Shown: piece after piece, positions 35,017 through 44,281 of the stretch
Layout of the letters: every line of letters starts with the position of its first letter
Position numbering within the stretch: the first letter of the stretch is position 1
Assembly (NCBI RefSeq): GCF_025947305.1
Contig: NZ_CP110009.1
Coordinates: 1,364,001 to 1,428,000 of the forward strand
Length of the DNA stretch: 64,000 nt
Origin: Flavobacterium sp. N3904
GTDB lineage: Bacteria > Bacteroidota > Bacteroidia > Flavobacteriales > Flavobacteriaceae
Direction: 5' to 3'
Position numbers and translations under genes: made by a program
The notes under the pieces: generated by a model
The model's database searches: none
The model's input: only the letters and a program-made list of their open reading frames with translations
What the model was told of the DNA's origin: nothing

Positions 35017-35255
35017 TTTGTATTTTTCTGCCTTAAAAAATGAATAGTTTTTATTACTTTGTAACAGTAATAAATCGATTGGGTAAATGTAAATTTTTAC
35101 CTCGTTTCAAAAGTAGATAATTTTTATCAAATCGAGGATTCACGAGGATTTATTTCGACAAATAAAATCCTTCCCGTTTAATAGATTATTGTCTTTATAC
35201 AATCACAAGTAACCAAAATTAAAAAAAAGCCTTACTCCTAATAATTTCAAAAGTT

Positions 35256-36221
35256 ATGAAAAAAAAATTAGAAGCCGATTTAATCAGCATTGCTCATAGA
35301 ATATTACAGTTAAAAAATAAATCTGATGTTAATCAACTATTTTTAGAAACGCAAAAATTGTATGAAAAACTGGCTGTTTTGCGATTTGTTGAGGAGCATT
35401 TTGGCGATCCTAAGCCCACTATTGGTCAAGCCGAAGTGGTAGAGAAAATGAAAGAGTTTTTTGAAAGCATTAAGGTTCCTGAACTGCAAGTAAAAGCTAT
35501 AAATAGTGAAGCCGTCAGTCTAAATACTCCTGAAGTAGAATCAATTGTACCTGAAGATGTTGAAAAAACAAATACAGAAGAAATACTTGAAACCGTAATA
35601 AATGATTCTTCCGAATCCAATGAAACTGAATTAAGCCCAATTGCCGAGTTGCCTGAAATTGAAGATGTTATTGAAGAACCTAAAGAAGAAATTGCGATTA
35701 TACCTGATGAAATTACAATCAGTCCAATTGTTGAAGAAATTGAAACAATAAAAACGGACACACCAAAGAAAACAGAAGCGGTGCAAATTTCTTTTGAAGA
35801 CCTTTTGGGTGGTAATTATGCAGAACCGCATTTTGTAAAAGCAACACCTTTAGAAAAAAACATAGAAAAAAATACCATTGAATCTCCTTTGCCTTTTGAT
35901 TTTCAAAAAGAAGCAGTTTCAAATGCTCAACTCGAAACTTTAGAAAAAGAAGAGCCAAAAACCATTACTTTAAATGATAAATTAACAAAAGGAATTACTA
36001 TTGGATTAAATGATCGAATTGCTTTTGTAAAACATCTTTTTGGAGGAAATAATGAAGATTACAATCGGGTGTTGAATCAATTAATCACCTATGATACTTT
36101 TCAGGACACCAAAAACTTTATTGACGAATTGGTAAAACCCGATTACAATAATTGGGAAGGAAAAGAAGATTATGAACATCGTTTTATGGAAATTATAGAA
36201 AAGAAATTTTTGTCTTTTTAA
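35256..36221 (+). CDS. Conserved Bacteroidota protein of unknown function
   Basis: 321 residues in three parts. The N-terminal helical segment (1-75, KLEADLISIAHRILQLKNKS) and the C-terminal domain (about 240-321, LNDKLTKGITIGLNDRIAFV then KHLFGGNNEDYNRVLNQL) look folded. The middle is a long acidic, Ser/Thr/Ile/Glu-rich linker, probably disordered. I do not recognise a characterised family. It is divergent from tdk and 52 bp upstream of rsmI on the same strand. No signal peptide, so cytoplasmic. Confidence 0.85.
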   Translation: MKKKLEADLISIAHRILQLKNKSDVNQLFLETQKLYEKLAVLRFVEEHFGDPKPTIGQAEVVEKMKEFFESIKVPELQVKAINSEAVSLNTPEVESIVPEDVEKTNTEEILETVINDSSESNETELSPIAELPEIEDVIEEPKEEIAIIPDEITISPIVEEIETIKTDTPKKTEAVQISFEDLLGGNYAEPHFVKATPLEKNIEKNTIESPLPFDFQKEAVSNAQLETLEKEEPKTITLNDKLTKGITIGLNDRIAFVKHLFGGNNEDYNRVLNQLITYDTFQDTKNFIDELVKPDYNNWEGKEDYEHRFMEIIEKKFLSF

Positions 36222-36273
36222 TACTCTTTTCAAACACTATTTTTTACATTCAATTCTATTTTTAAACTCAAAC

Positions 36274-36984
36274 ATGTCAAAATTATATATTGTCCCTACT
36301 CCTATCGGAAACCTCGAAGACATGACTTTTCGCGCCATACGGATTCTGAAAGAAGTGGATCTGATTCTAGCCGAAGATACCAGAACCAGCGGAAAATTAC
36401 TGAAACATTTTGAGATTGGCACTCACATGTACAGCCATCACATGCATAACGAACACAAAACAATCGAGAATTTAATCTCCAGATTGAAAGCAGGCGAAAC
36501 CATAGCTTTAATATCGGATGCGGGAACTCCAGCCATTTCAGACCCTGGTTTTTTGTTGACGCGTGCCTGCATCGAAAACGGAATAACGGTAGAATGTTTG
36601 CCAGGTGCAACGGCTTTTGTACCAGCTCTTGTCAACAGCGGATTGCCCAATGACAAGTTTGTTTTTGAAGGTTTCCTTCCGGAAAAAAAAGGAAGACAAA
36701 CCCGATATCTGGAACTTGCCGAAGAAACCCGTACGATGATTCTCTACGTTTCTCCACATAAATTAGTCAAAACTTTAGCCGAATTTATTACCTATTTTGG
36801 CGAAGACCGTACCATTTGCGTGTGCAGAGAATTATCAAAACTCCACGAAGAAAACGTAAGGGGTACGACTCGTGAAGTCCTTACCCATTTTGAAAAGACG
36901 GCTCCACGCGGTGAAATCGTGGTCGTAGTAGCAGGAAAACCAATCGTAAAAGAAGCCAAGAAAAGTAAATTTTCGAAAGACTAA
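36274..36984 (+). CDS. rsmI: 16S rRNA (cytidine-1402-2'-O)-methyltransferase
   Basis: 236 residues, SAM-dependent, modifies C1402 in the ribosomal P site. Family blocks: LYIVPTPIGNLEDMTFRAI at the N-terminus, LAEDTRTSGKLLKHF, ISDAGTPAISDPGFLL (SAM-binding tetrapyrrole-methylase fold), GATAFVPALVNSGLP and FEGFLPEKKGRQ. The C-terminal helical domain is shorter than in E. coli RsmI (286), as is usual in Bacteroidota. It ends 6 bp before the FAD oxidoreductase gene, so they are co-transcribed. Confidence 0.95.
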   Translation: MSKLYIVPTPIGNLEDMTFRAIRILKEVDLILAEDTRTSGKLLKHFEIGTHMYSHHMHNEHKTIENLISRLKAGETIALISDAGTPAISDPGFLLTRACIENGITVECLPGATAFVPALVNSGLPNDKFVFEGFLPEKKGRQTRYLELAEETRTMILYVSPHKLVKTLAEFITYFGEDRTICVCRELSKLHEENVRGTTREVLTHFEKTAPRGEIVVVVAGKPIVKEAKKSKFSKD

Positions 36985-36990
36985 TAAATC

Positions 36991-38043
36991 ATGCCTCAAC
37001 CTAAAACTTATATTCTTGGCGCTGGACTTACTGGCCTGACTATTGCCTATTTGCTTCAAAAAAAAGGAATTCAATGTCAATTATTAGAAGCAAATTCTAG
37101 AATTGGAGGAAGAATCGAGACTATTTCAGGACATTCCGGTGTAACTATAGAAATGGGAGCTACTTGGTTCAGTCAACAACACCCCTCTCTTTTGGCTTTA
37201 TTAAACGAACTCGAGTTATCTTATTTTAAACAACATACTAGTGGGATTTCACTTTTTGAAACGATGTCTTTTGTGCCTCCTCAAAAATTTGAAATTCCAG
37301 AATCAGAGGCAGCTTCCTATCGAATAGAGGGCGGGACTGCGAAACTAATAAACACTTTGATTGCTAAAATTGGTTTGGATAACCTAAAAAACAACTCAAA
37401 AGTGATTGCTTTAAAATTACTAAATAACCAAATCGAAATTACAACTGAAAAAGGTGAAACCTATTTGGCCGATAAAGTGATATCTACCTTACCCCCTCAT
37501 TTGCTAGTAAAAACTATAGTATTTGAACCCAATTTACCTGATTCCTTATTGCAATTAGCCAAGAAAACACACACTTGGATGGGAGAATCCATTAAATTTG
37601 CAGTAGAGTATCCAACAGCCTTTTGGAAAGAAAATAATTTTTCGGGAACCTTATTCAGTCAAGCTAGCATCATTCAAGAAATGTACGATCACAGTAGTGC
37701 AGATCACACAAAATTTGCATTAAAAGGGTTCTTGAATGGCGGGACAAACACCCTTTCGAAAGAAGAAAGAAAAGAAAAAGTAATTCAGCAACTCATTGCC
37801 TTTTTTGGTGTGGAAGCGAATAATTATACTGCCTACTATGAGAAAGTTTGGAGAGAGGAGCCCCTCGCCTTTCTTCCCTATGAACAATTAATAATGGCGC
37901 ATCAAAACAATGGACATGTAATGTATAAAAATAAATTCTTTGAGGATAAATTATACATTTCAGGTTCAGAAACAGCCACACAAAGTCCAGGCTATATGGA
38001 TGGAGCAGTAAACGCTGCTCAAACCATTGCCTCCCAATTTTAA
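36991..38043 (+). CDS. FAD-dependent amine oxidase-family oxidoreductase
   Basis: 350 residues. N-terminal dinucleotide fold TYILGAGLTGLTIAYLLQKK, then EANSRIGGRIETISG (the RGGR-like FAD motif) and EMGATWFSQQHPSL. The C-terminal FAD-binding motif is LYISGSETATQSPGYMDGAV. This is the flavin monoamine oxidase/protoporphyrinogen-oxidase-like superfamily; the substrate cannot be read. It lies between rsmI (6 bp) and the HopJ gene (15 bp), all same strand, likely one operon continuing to recJ. Confidence 0.9.
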   Translation: MPQPKTYILGAGLTGLTIAYLLQKKGIQCQLLEANSRIGGRIETISGHSGVTIEMGATWFSQQHPSLLALLNELELSYFKQHTSGISLFETMSFVPPQKFEIPESEAASYRIEGGTAKLINTLIAKIGLDNLKNNSKVIALKLLNNQIEITTEKGETYLADKVISTLPPHLLVKTIVFEPNLPDSLLQLAKKTHTWMGESIKFAVEYPTAFWKENNFSGTLFSQASIIQEMYDHSSADHTKFALKGFLNGGTNTLSKEERKEKVIQQLIAFFGVEANNYTAYYEKVWREEPLAFLPYEQLIMAHQNNGHVMYKNKFFEDKLYISGSETATQSPGYMDGAVNAAQTIASQF

Positions 38044-38058
38044 TATAAATTCGTCAAC

Positions 38059-38403
38059 ATGTCTATATCTACATTTTTAGAAAAATTAAAACAAGCACCC
38101 GAATCTATCTCATTTACAGAAACTATTGCAACAATAGAAGAAAACTACACTTTTATACCAACAGCCTTTCAAAACGGCGAACAACACAATGCTGCTGGAG
38201 AAAACTCAGGTTCTTGTAAATTATTTGCTTTTGCACAATTACAAAAACTATCTGCTGCAGAAACATTAGCTTGTTTTGGAGCCTATTATTTTGAAGAAGT
38301 TTTAGGAGATCCCAACGGAACCAATCATCAAAATATTCGCAACTTCATGAAAACAGGTTGGGATGGAATTCATTTTGAAGGAAATGCTTTAGATTTGAAA
38401 TAA
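38059..38403 (+). CDS. HopJ-family protein
   Basis: 114 residues. It matches the family named after the Pseudomonas HopJ type III effector: FLEKLKQAPESISFTETIAT, IEENYTFIPTAFQNGEQHNA, GENSGSCKLFAFAQLQKLS and the closing NIRNFMKTGWDGIHFEG. Nearly the whole protein is this domain. The family is widespread in bacteria without type III secretion, so the effector name does not describe its role, which is unknown. It is 15 bp after the FAD oxidoreductase gene. Confidence 0.88.
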   Translation: MSISTFLEKLKQAPESISFTETIATIEENYTFIPTAFQNGEQHNAAGENSGSCKLFAFAQLQKLSAAETLACFGAYYFEEVLGDPNGTNHQNIRNFMKTGWDGIHFEGNALDLK

Positions 38404-38538
38404 TTTTATTTCATATAAAATATTTATTTATTTTTATTGGTCAAATGTAATTTGCAAGTTTTTTTGTCATTAACGACTAACTTACAATTATGTTTAATTG
38501 ATCAATATAAAAAATCAGAAACTAAAACCTCCATAAAA

Positions 38539-40227
38539 ATGCGTTGGAAACTTAAGCCAAAACCTACCGAAGAAAAAATAAAACACCTAGCTCAAGCTTT
38601 GAATGTAGAAGAATTTGTCGCTGTTTTATTAATACAAAGAGGTATTGAAACTTTTGAACAGGCCAAACTTTTTTTCAGACCAAGTTTAGATGATTTACAT
38701 GATCCTTATTTAATGAAGGATATGGATAAAGCCGTTGAACGCATCGAAAAAGCTATTGCCAATCAGGAAAATATTCTCATATTTGGTGATTATGATGTTG
38801 ATGGAACTACTGCGGTATCCCTAGTTTCTTCTTACTTAAAAACTTATTACCCGAATGTTGCCACTTATATTCCGGATCGCTATGCCGAAGGCTACGGCAT
38901 CTCCTACGCAGGAATTGATTTTGCCGATGACAACGGTTTTTCACTTATCATAGCACTAGATTGTGGTATCAAATCTATCGATCATATCGCATATGCGAAA
39001 GAGCGAAACATTGATTTCATCATTTGTGATCACCACAGACCTGGGGAATTTTTACCAGAAGCCATAGCGGTTCTAGACCCAAAACGGGAAGATTGTACCT
39101 ATCCTTATGATGAATTGTGCGGTTGTGCCATCGGCTTTAAACTCATTCAGGCATTAGGAACAAACCGAGACCAAACCATCGAAGATTTAGTATTATATTT
39201 GGATTTGGTAGCCACCGCTATCGCTGCCGACATCGTTCCAATGACAGGAGAAAATAGAGTTCTGGCCTATTTTGGATTGCAGGTTATTAATGCCGAACCA
39301 AGGCCGGGTATTAAGGCTCTAATACATCAAATAAAAAAGAAAACACTCGACATTACCGATGTTGTTTTTATCATTGCCCCTCGAATAAATGCTGCTGGAA
39401 GAATCAAACATGGTAACCATGCCGTCGAATTATTGACTGAATTTGATTTTGAGCAAGCACAACAATTTGCCTCAGAAATAGAACAATATAATTCTGACCG
39501 AAAAGATTTAGACAAACAAATCACCAAAGAAGCGCTTTTACAAATAACCAAAAATCAGGAAGAAAAAAACTTTACGTCGGTTGTTTTTCAAGAAGATTGG
39601 CACAAAGGAGTTATTGGGATTGTGGCTTCCCGATTGATCGAAACCTATTATCGTCCCACATTGGTTTTTACAAAAAGTGGCGATAAATATGCCGCTTCGG
39701 CGCGATCGGTAAAAGGATTTGATGTGTACAACGCACTCGAAGCCTGTTCCGAACATTTGGAGCAATTTGGCGGACACATGTATGCCGCCGGAATGACATT
39801 GGCCGCAGAGAACTATCAAAACTTTAAAAATGCTTTTGAAAAAACAGTGCAGGAAACGATACATCCCGATCAGTTAACTCCAGAAATAGCTATTGATGCC
39901 GAAATTAATTTTGAAGATATCACTCCAAAATTAATTCGGATTTTAAAGCAATTTGAACCTTTTGGCCCATTAAATATGACTCCCGTTTTTTTAAGCAAAA
40001 AAATAAAAGATACCGGTTATGCAAAAACGCTAGGCTCTGAGGATGAACATTTAAAACTGTTTGTAAAACAAAACAACTCCGAAGGCTTTACTGCTATTGG
40101 CTTTGGATTAGGAAATAAAAAAGAACTAACGGGCAATCAAAAAGAATTTGAAGCCGTATATTGCATCGATGAAAATGAGTGGAACGACAAAGTGAGCATC
40201 CAATTACGATTAAAAGACATTAAATAA
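38539..40227 (+). CDS. recJ: Single-strand DNA exonuclease RecJ
   Basis: 562 residues, 5'-3' ssDNA exonuclease of recombination and mismatch repair. DHH-family metal motifs: ILIFGDYDVDGTTAVSLVSS (motif I), IALDCGIKS (motif II), DFIICDHHRPGEFLPEA (motif III, DHH) and LDLVATAIAADIVPM (motif IV). The DHHA1 region has GASR-like ASARSVKGFDVYNAL and FGGHMYAAGMTL. The frame is open to 38437, but I use the ATG at 38539 (MRWKLKPKP), where the family N-terminus begins. It is followed 12 bp later by an MFS gene. Confidence 0.96.
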   Translation: MRWKLKPKPTEEKIKHLAQALNVEEFVAVLLIQRGIETFEQAKLFFRPSLDDLHDPYLMKDMDKAVERIEKAIANQENILIFGDYDVDGTTAVSLVSSYLKTYYPNVATYIPDRYAEGYGISYAGIDFADDNGFSLIIALDCGIKSIDHIAYAKERNIDFIICDHHRPGEFLPEAIAVLDPKREDCTYPYDELCGCAIGFKLIQALGTNRDQTIEDLVLYLDLVATAIAADIVPMTGENRVLAYFGLQVINAEPRPGIKALIHQIKKKTLDITDVVFIIAPRINAAGRIKHGNHAVELLTEFDFEQAQQFASEIEQYNSDRKDLDKQITKEALLQITKNQEEKNFTSVVFQEDWHKGVIGIVASRLIETYYRPTLVFTKSGDKYAASARSVKGFDVYNALEACSEHLEQFGGHMYAAGMTLAAENYQNFKNAFEKTVQETIHPDQLTPEIAIDAEINFEDITPKLIRILKQFEPFGPLNMTPVFLSKKIKDTGYAKTLGSEDEHLKLFVKQNNSEGFTAIGFGLGNKKELTGNQKEFEAVYCIDENEWNDKVSIQLRLKDIK

Positions 40228-40239
40228 TAGCATTTACTT

Positions 40240-41508
40240 ATGAAAAAAAATGACCCCTACGCAGCACTACGATTTAAAGAATTCAATACCTTTTTGCTTA
40301 TTCGTTTTGCCATGGTTTTTGCCTGGTCAATGCAATTCATCATTATCGAATGGGAAGTTTATAGAATCACAAAAAGTGCTTTGTCTCTTGGTATTATTGG
40401 TTTAATGGAGATTATTCCCGCCATTGCGGTTTCATTATTTGCGGGTCACTTTGTGGATCAAAACGAAAAAAAAGGACTTTTATTAAAATGCATTTTGGGT
40501 TTCTCGGTTATCAGTTTAGGATTATTTTTAATCACTTGGCCATTAGTAAATACAGGATTATCTACCACAATTATATTATACACCATTTACTTCTTGGTGT
40601 TTTTAGGCGGAATTGTCCGCTCCTTTTTAGGCCCGACTGTTTTTTCTCTTTTGGCATTAATCGTTCCAAAAAAAGTATATTCGAATGCTGCTACTTGGAG
40701 TAGTTCAGTTTGGCAAGTAGGTTCTGTTGTGGGACCTGCAGTTGCGGGTTTCTCTATTCATCTAATTGGAGTTCATTGGTCTTTGAGTATGGTTCTTGGA
40801 TGTTCCGTATTTGCTTCACTTCTTCTAACTCAAATTGATAAAAAACCTATTTTGAATCCAAAAATCGGAGAACCCATTATGGACAGTTTGAAAGAAGGAA
40901 TCAAATTTGTCTATAACAACAAAACCATTTTGAGTGCTTTGACATTGGATATGGCAGCTGTTTTATTTGGTGGAGCCGTTGCATTATTACCCATTTTCGC
41001 CTTGGATATTTTAAAAGTAGGTCCAGAGGGATTTGGTTTCTTGAGAGCTGCTCCGGCTGTTGGTGCTATTTTGACCATGTTTTTTACAGCTTATGTTCCC
41101 GTGAACAAAAATGCAGGAATGAAATTACTAACTGCTATTTTCCTTTTTGGTGTTTGTATTATTATTTTCGGTCTTTCAACAATCTTTTGGATTTCACTTT
41201 TGGCGCTATTCTTCAGCGGAGTTGTTGATGGTGTATCGATGGTTATCCGTCAAACCATTTTGCAAATTAAAACTCCTGATCACATGCGAGGTCGAGTAGC
41301 CTCTGTAAATTCAATATTTGTTGGTTCTTCCAATGAGTTAGGCGCATTTGAAAGTGGATTGACCGCAAAATTAATGGGGACTGTTACTGCAGTTGTATTT
41401 GGCGGCAGCATGACACTAATTATTGTAGTCCTAACCGGATTTATTTCTCCAGAATTCAGAAAATTAGACCTCCAAAAAGATTTGGAAGATCATCAAAATA
41501 TGGAATAA
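40240..41508 (+). CDS. MFS transporter (enterobactin-exporter-like)
   Basis: 422 residues with about twelve membrane helices, starting DPYAALRFKEFNTFLLIRFA. The conserved motif after helix 2 is AGHFVDQNEKKGLLLKC; helices 4-5 carry GGIVRSFLGPTVFSLLALIV and WQVGSVVGPAVAG; the second half has VSMVIRQTILQIKTPDHMRG followed by RVASVNSIFVGSSNELG. The last two are typical of the EntS/DUF894-like MFS exporters. Inner membrane; substrate unknown. It follows recJ by 12 bp. Confidence 0.9.
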   Translation: MKKNDPYAALRFKEFNTFLLIRFAMVFAWSMQFIIIEWEVYRITKSALSLGIIGLMEIIPAIAVSLFAGHFVDQNEKKGLLLKCILGFSVISLGLFLITWPLVNTGLSTTIILYTIYFLVFLGGIVRSFLGPTVFSLLALIVPKKVYSNAATWSSSVWQVGSVVGPAVAGFSIHLIGVHWSLSMVLGCSVFASLLLTQIDKKPILNPKIGEPIMDSLKEGIKFVYNNKTILSALTLDMAAVLFGGAVALLPIFALDILKVGPEGFGFLRAAPAVGAILTMFFTAYVPVNKNAGMKLLTAIFLFGVCIIIFGLSTIFWISLLALFFSGVVDGVSMVIRQTILQIKTPDHMRGRVASVNSIFVGSSNELGAFESGLTAKLMGTVTAVVFGGSMTLIIVVLTGFISPEFRKLDLQKDLEDHQNME

Positions 41509-41552
41509 CTATTTTCTGCTCACTTTATTCAAAAAAAAGTATATTTACTGCA

Positions 41553-42764
41553 ATGAAAAAAATAAAAATCCTTTTTGCAATTGCAGTTTTTGCAACATTT
41601 TTGACAAGTTGCTCCAACAAATCTGACGAATATATTGATCCACGCGGAACTGATTATGCCGGATCCGAAAGTTGCATACAATGCCACAAAGTACAATACG
41701 AATCAGCCTTACATAGCTCGCATTCCAAAGCAACCGCACCCGCACTTCCGGAAAATGTTTTAGGAAGTTTCAACAAAAAAAATCCTGTTTTTGTATATGA
41801 CAAAAACACTGAACTAGCAATCGAAAAACGCAACGACAGCCTTTATCAGGTTTTATACAAAAACGGAAAAGAGGTAGAAGCGCATCGGTTTGAAATCGTT
41901 TTTGGTGCCAAGCACGCGCAAACTTCTGTTTATTGGCACAACAATAATACATACGAATTACCAATTTCCTATTACACATCGGTAAACAGCTGGGCAACAA
42001 GTCCCGGTTTTCCCGCTGACAGACCCAATTTTAACCGAATGGTGGTCAAAGACTGCTATTCTTGCCACAGTTCTAATGCCAGCAGCAGAAACGTCAATCA
42101 AAATTCTGAAGAGCAAAATTTCCTTTCGATGGATATTGAAAATATTATCAATAAAAAAACAATCGTTTACGGAATTGATTGCGAGCGCTGCCATGGCCCA
42201 GCAAAAAAACATGTCGAGTTTCATCTTAAAAATCCAAATATAAAAACAGCCAATAGCATTGTGAGTTACCAATCACTTAATAAACAACAAAAACTAGACG
42301 CCTGTGCTCTTTGCCATTCCGGGAATGCAGATATGAAAATGAAATCACGTTTTGATTTTAAGCCGGGGGATAATCTTTCAGACTATTTTCGAAGTTTAAG
42401 AGCGCCGAATGATACTACCTCTTTTGATGTGCATGGGAATCAATATCATTTATTGATACAAAGCAAGTGTTTTATCAAAAGCAAAAAAATGGATTGCATT
42501 AGCTGTCATAATCCTCATGAAAATGCTTCGCCAAATCTGGCTTCCTATTCTAAAATTTGCGTGAGTTGCCATCAGGATACAAAACACAGCAAAACCACTC
42601 TTAAAACAATGCCTGCCTCGTTATTGGCAAATAACTGTGTGGAATGTCATATGCCAAAAAAGGCGTCGAATGCTATACGTTTTCAGCTTTCTAATAATGC
42701 CAAAATGTCTAATTACATTTTAAGAACGCATAAAATTGCAATCTATCCAAACAATAAAAAATGA
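41553..42764 (+). CDS. Seven-haem cytochrome c lipoprotein
   Basis: 403 residues. Lipoprotein signal KKIKILFAIAVFATFLTSC, so periplasmic or outer-membrane. Seven CxxCH haem sites: CIQCH, CYSCH, CERCH, CALCH, CISCH, CVSCH and CVECH, plus isolated histidines suitable as distal ligands. Spacing resembles the cytochrome c554/multihaem family rather than NrfA. It should move electrons across the periplasm, but no partner oxidoreductase is adjacent; MFS and lpxH are the neighbours. Its TGA stop directly abuts the lpxH stop on the other strand, with no base between. Confidence 0.92.
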   Translation: MKKIKILFAIAVFATFLTSCSNKSDEYIDPRGTDYAGSESCIQCHKVQYESALHSSHSKATAPALPENVLGSFNKKNPVFVYDKNTELAIEKRNDSLYQVLYKNGKEVEAHRFEIVFGAKHAQTSVYWHNNNTYELPISYYTSVNSWATSPGFPADRPNFNRMVVKDCYSCHSSNASSRNVNQNSEEQNFLSMDIENIINKKTIVYGIDCERCHGPAKKHVEFHLKNPNIKTANSIVSYQSLNKQQKLDACALCHSGNADMKMKSRFDFKPGDNLSDYFRSLRAPNDTTSFDVHGNQYHLLIQSKCFIKSKKMDCISCHNPHENASPNLASYSKICVSCHQDTKHSKTTLKTMPASLLANNCVECHMPKKASNAIRFQLSNNAKMSNYILRTHKIAIYPNNKK

Positions 42765-43523
42765 TTATTTTTCGAATGTTTTCACTTCGAATGTCTCACC
42801 ATCATAAACTCCGTAGGTAAAATAACTAATCCAATCACCAAGGTTAACATATTCTGAATTTTCGCCTACTTGCTTAATCATTGGTAAATGACGATGCCCA
42901 AAAACAAAATAATTATAATGTTGGGTTTCCAGTTTTCGTTTGGCATAAAGTATAAGCCATTCGTTTTCTTCACCTAAGAATTTCACGTCTTCAGCTCCAG
43001 AAATGAGTTTGTTTTTGACCGAAAGATATTGTGCCAATTTCACTCCAACATCCGGATGAAGCCATCTGAAAAGCCACTTGGAGAATGGATTGGTAAACAC
43101 TTTTTTCATTCGCTTATAGCCCAAGTCTCCTGGTCCTTTGCCGTCGCCATGACCAATCAAAAAGGTTTTGTCTCCAAAAGTAAATTCTTTGTTGTCGTGA
43201 TAAACAGGAATATTCAACTCAGTTTCAAAATAATCGGCCATCCATAAATCATGGTTTCCCACAAAGAAATAAATTGGGATTCCGCTGTCGCGAATTTCGG
43301 CCAACTTTCCTAAAATACGGACAAATCCTTTGGGTACAACCGTTTTGTATTCGAACCAAAAATCAAATAAATCACCCAAAAGAAAAATGGCTTCGGCATC
43401 CTCTTTTACTTTGTTGAGCCAAGCCACAAACTTTTGTTCTCTTGGAAAACTCAACTCTGGTGTTGGCGCCCCGAAATGTTGATCGGATGCGAAATAGATT
43501 TTTTTGTTATTGGCTAATTGCAT
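42765..43523 (-). CDS. lpxH: UDP-2,3-diacylglucosamine diphosphatase
   Basis: 252 residues, calcineurin-like phosphoesterase of lipid A synthesis that releases lipid X. Metal ligands: ASDQHFGAP, LLGDLFDFWFEY, FFVGNHDLWMADYF, LIGHGDGKGP and FGHRHLPM. The size and insert cap (about 120-165) fit LpxH of Bacteroidota. It abuts the cytochrome gene tail to tail; queD starts 14 bp upstream on the same strand, so the two form an operon. Confidence 0.93.
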   Translation of the reverse strand: MQLANNKKIYFASDQHFGAPTPELSFPREQKFVAWLNKVKEDAEAIFLLGDLFDFWFEYKTVVPKGFVRILGKLAEIRDSGIPIYFFVGNHDLWMADYFETELNIPVYHDNKEFTFGDKTFLIGHGDGKGPGDLGYKRMKKVFTNPFSKWLFRWLHPDVGVKLAQYLSVKNKLISGAEDVKFLGEENEWLILYAKRKLETQHYNYFVFGHRHLPMIKQVGENSEYVNLGDWISYFTYGVYDGETFEVKTFEK

Positions 43524-43537
43524 GAACTACGTATGGA

Positions 43538-43990
43538 TTATTGATTGTCGCTTGCAAACCATTCGGCAAATGAAGATTCTGTTTCTTGCAATTTCAAAGA
43601 GAAAAGTTGAATGTTTTGAGGCAATCTGCGAATAATTCTTTGCGAAAAATCGACCACCATATTTTCGCTTGTCGGTTGGTAATCTACCAAAATTACGTGA
43701 TGCCCGCGGTTTTTTAGTTCGTTTGCCAACTCGATATGTGGAGTCGTTTCGTTGAAAACACTAGCATGATCAAATTGATCGACAATCTCTTCTTTTACGA
43801 TTTTTTTTAGATCCGAGAAATCAATCACCATACCAAACTTCACATTGTTGCGATCTGTAATTGGTTTTCCTATAACGGTAACCGATAACTTATAACTATG
43901 ACCATGCACATTTTTACATTTTCCATCATAGCCGTATAAAGCGTGACCGGTTTCAAAATTAAATTGTTTGGTGATTCTGATATTGCTCAT
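43538..43990 (-). CDS. queD: 6-carboxytetrahydropterin synthase
   Basis: 150 residues, zinc enzyme converting dihydroneopterin triphosphate to 6-carboxytetrahydropterin for queuosine. Zinc histidines: HALYGYD (first) and NVHGHSYKLSV (second and third). The catalytic Cys is in DGKCKNVHGH; VIDFSDLKKIVKEEIVDQFD and FDHASVFNE carry the catalytic Asp/His; the Glu of the pterin site is in LQETESSFAEW. It starts a two-gene operon with lpxH. Confidence 0.93.
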   Translation of the reverse strand: MSNIRITKQFNFETGHALYGYDGKCKNVHGHSYKLSVTVIGKPITDRNNVKFGMVIDFSDLKKIVKEEIVDQFDHASVFNETTPHIELANELKNRGHHVILVDYQPTSENMVVDFSQRIIRRLPQNIQLFSLKLQETESSFAEWFASDNQ

Positions 43991-44200
43991 TGAAGATCTA
44001 TTTTGAGTGCAAATTTAATGAATAAGTATGAGAAACGGCGTGGAAATGTGGAGCAAACATATTTGCCTAATTATTACGCAAAGATTCTCGAAGTATTGGC
44101 AGAGAATCGCAAAGATTTTTATGATTGCCCTTAAGTTGAATAATAATTGATGTTTTGACTAAATAGAATTTATAAAAAAAGCGTGTATTTTTAAACATGA

Positions 44201-44272
44201 AGCCCTAGCCCTGATGGAAACGGTATCCCACGCTTTTGGGCGTGGATACAGTGGACAGCAGGAAATAGCTCC
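44201..44272 (+). ncRNA. Structured RNA-like element (related to the dispersed repeats)
   Basis: Plus strand AGCCCTAGCCCTGATGGAAA, CGGTATCC, a hairpin (CCACGC-TTTTG-GGCGTGG), then ATACAGTGGACAGCAGGAAA and TAGCTCC. The order GAT-x-GAA-CGG-ATCC, variable hairpin, GATACAG-GGA-AGC resembles the left half of copy B (7894-7998). I recall this motif as frequent in Flavobacteria and it may be a known Rfam family such as Flavo-1; a covariance-model search would decide. It lies antisense to, and just beyond, the end of the prolyl oligopeptidase gene. Confidence 0.55.
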
Positions 44273-44281
44273 ATATTAAAC

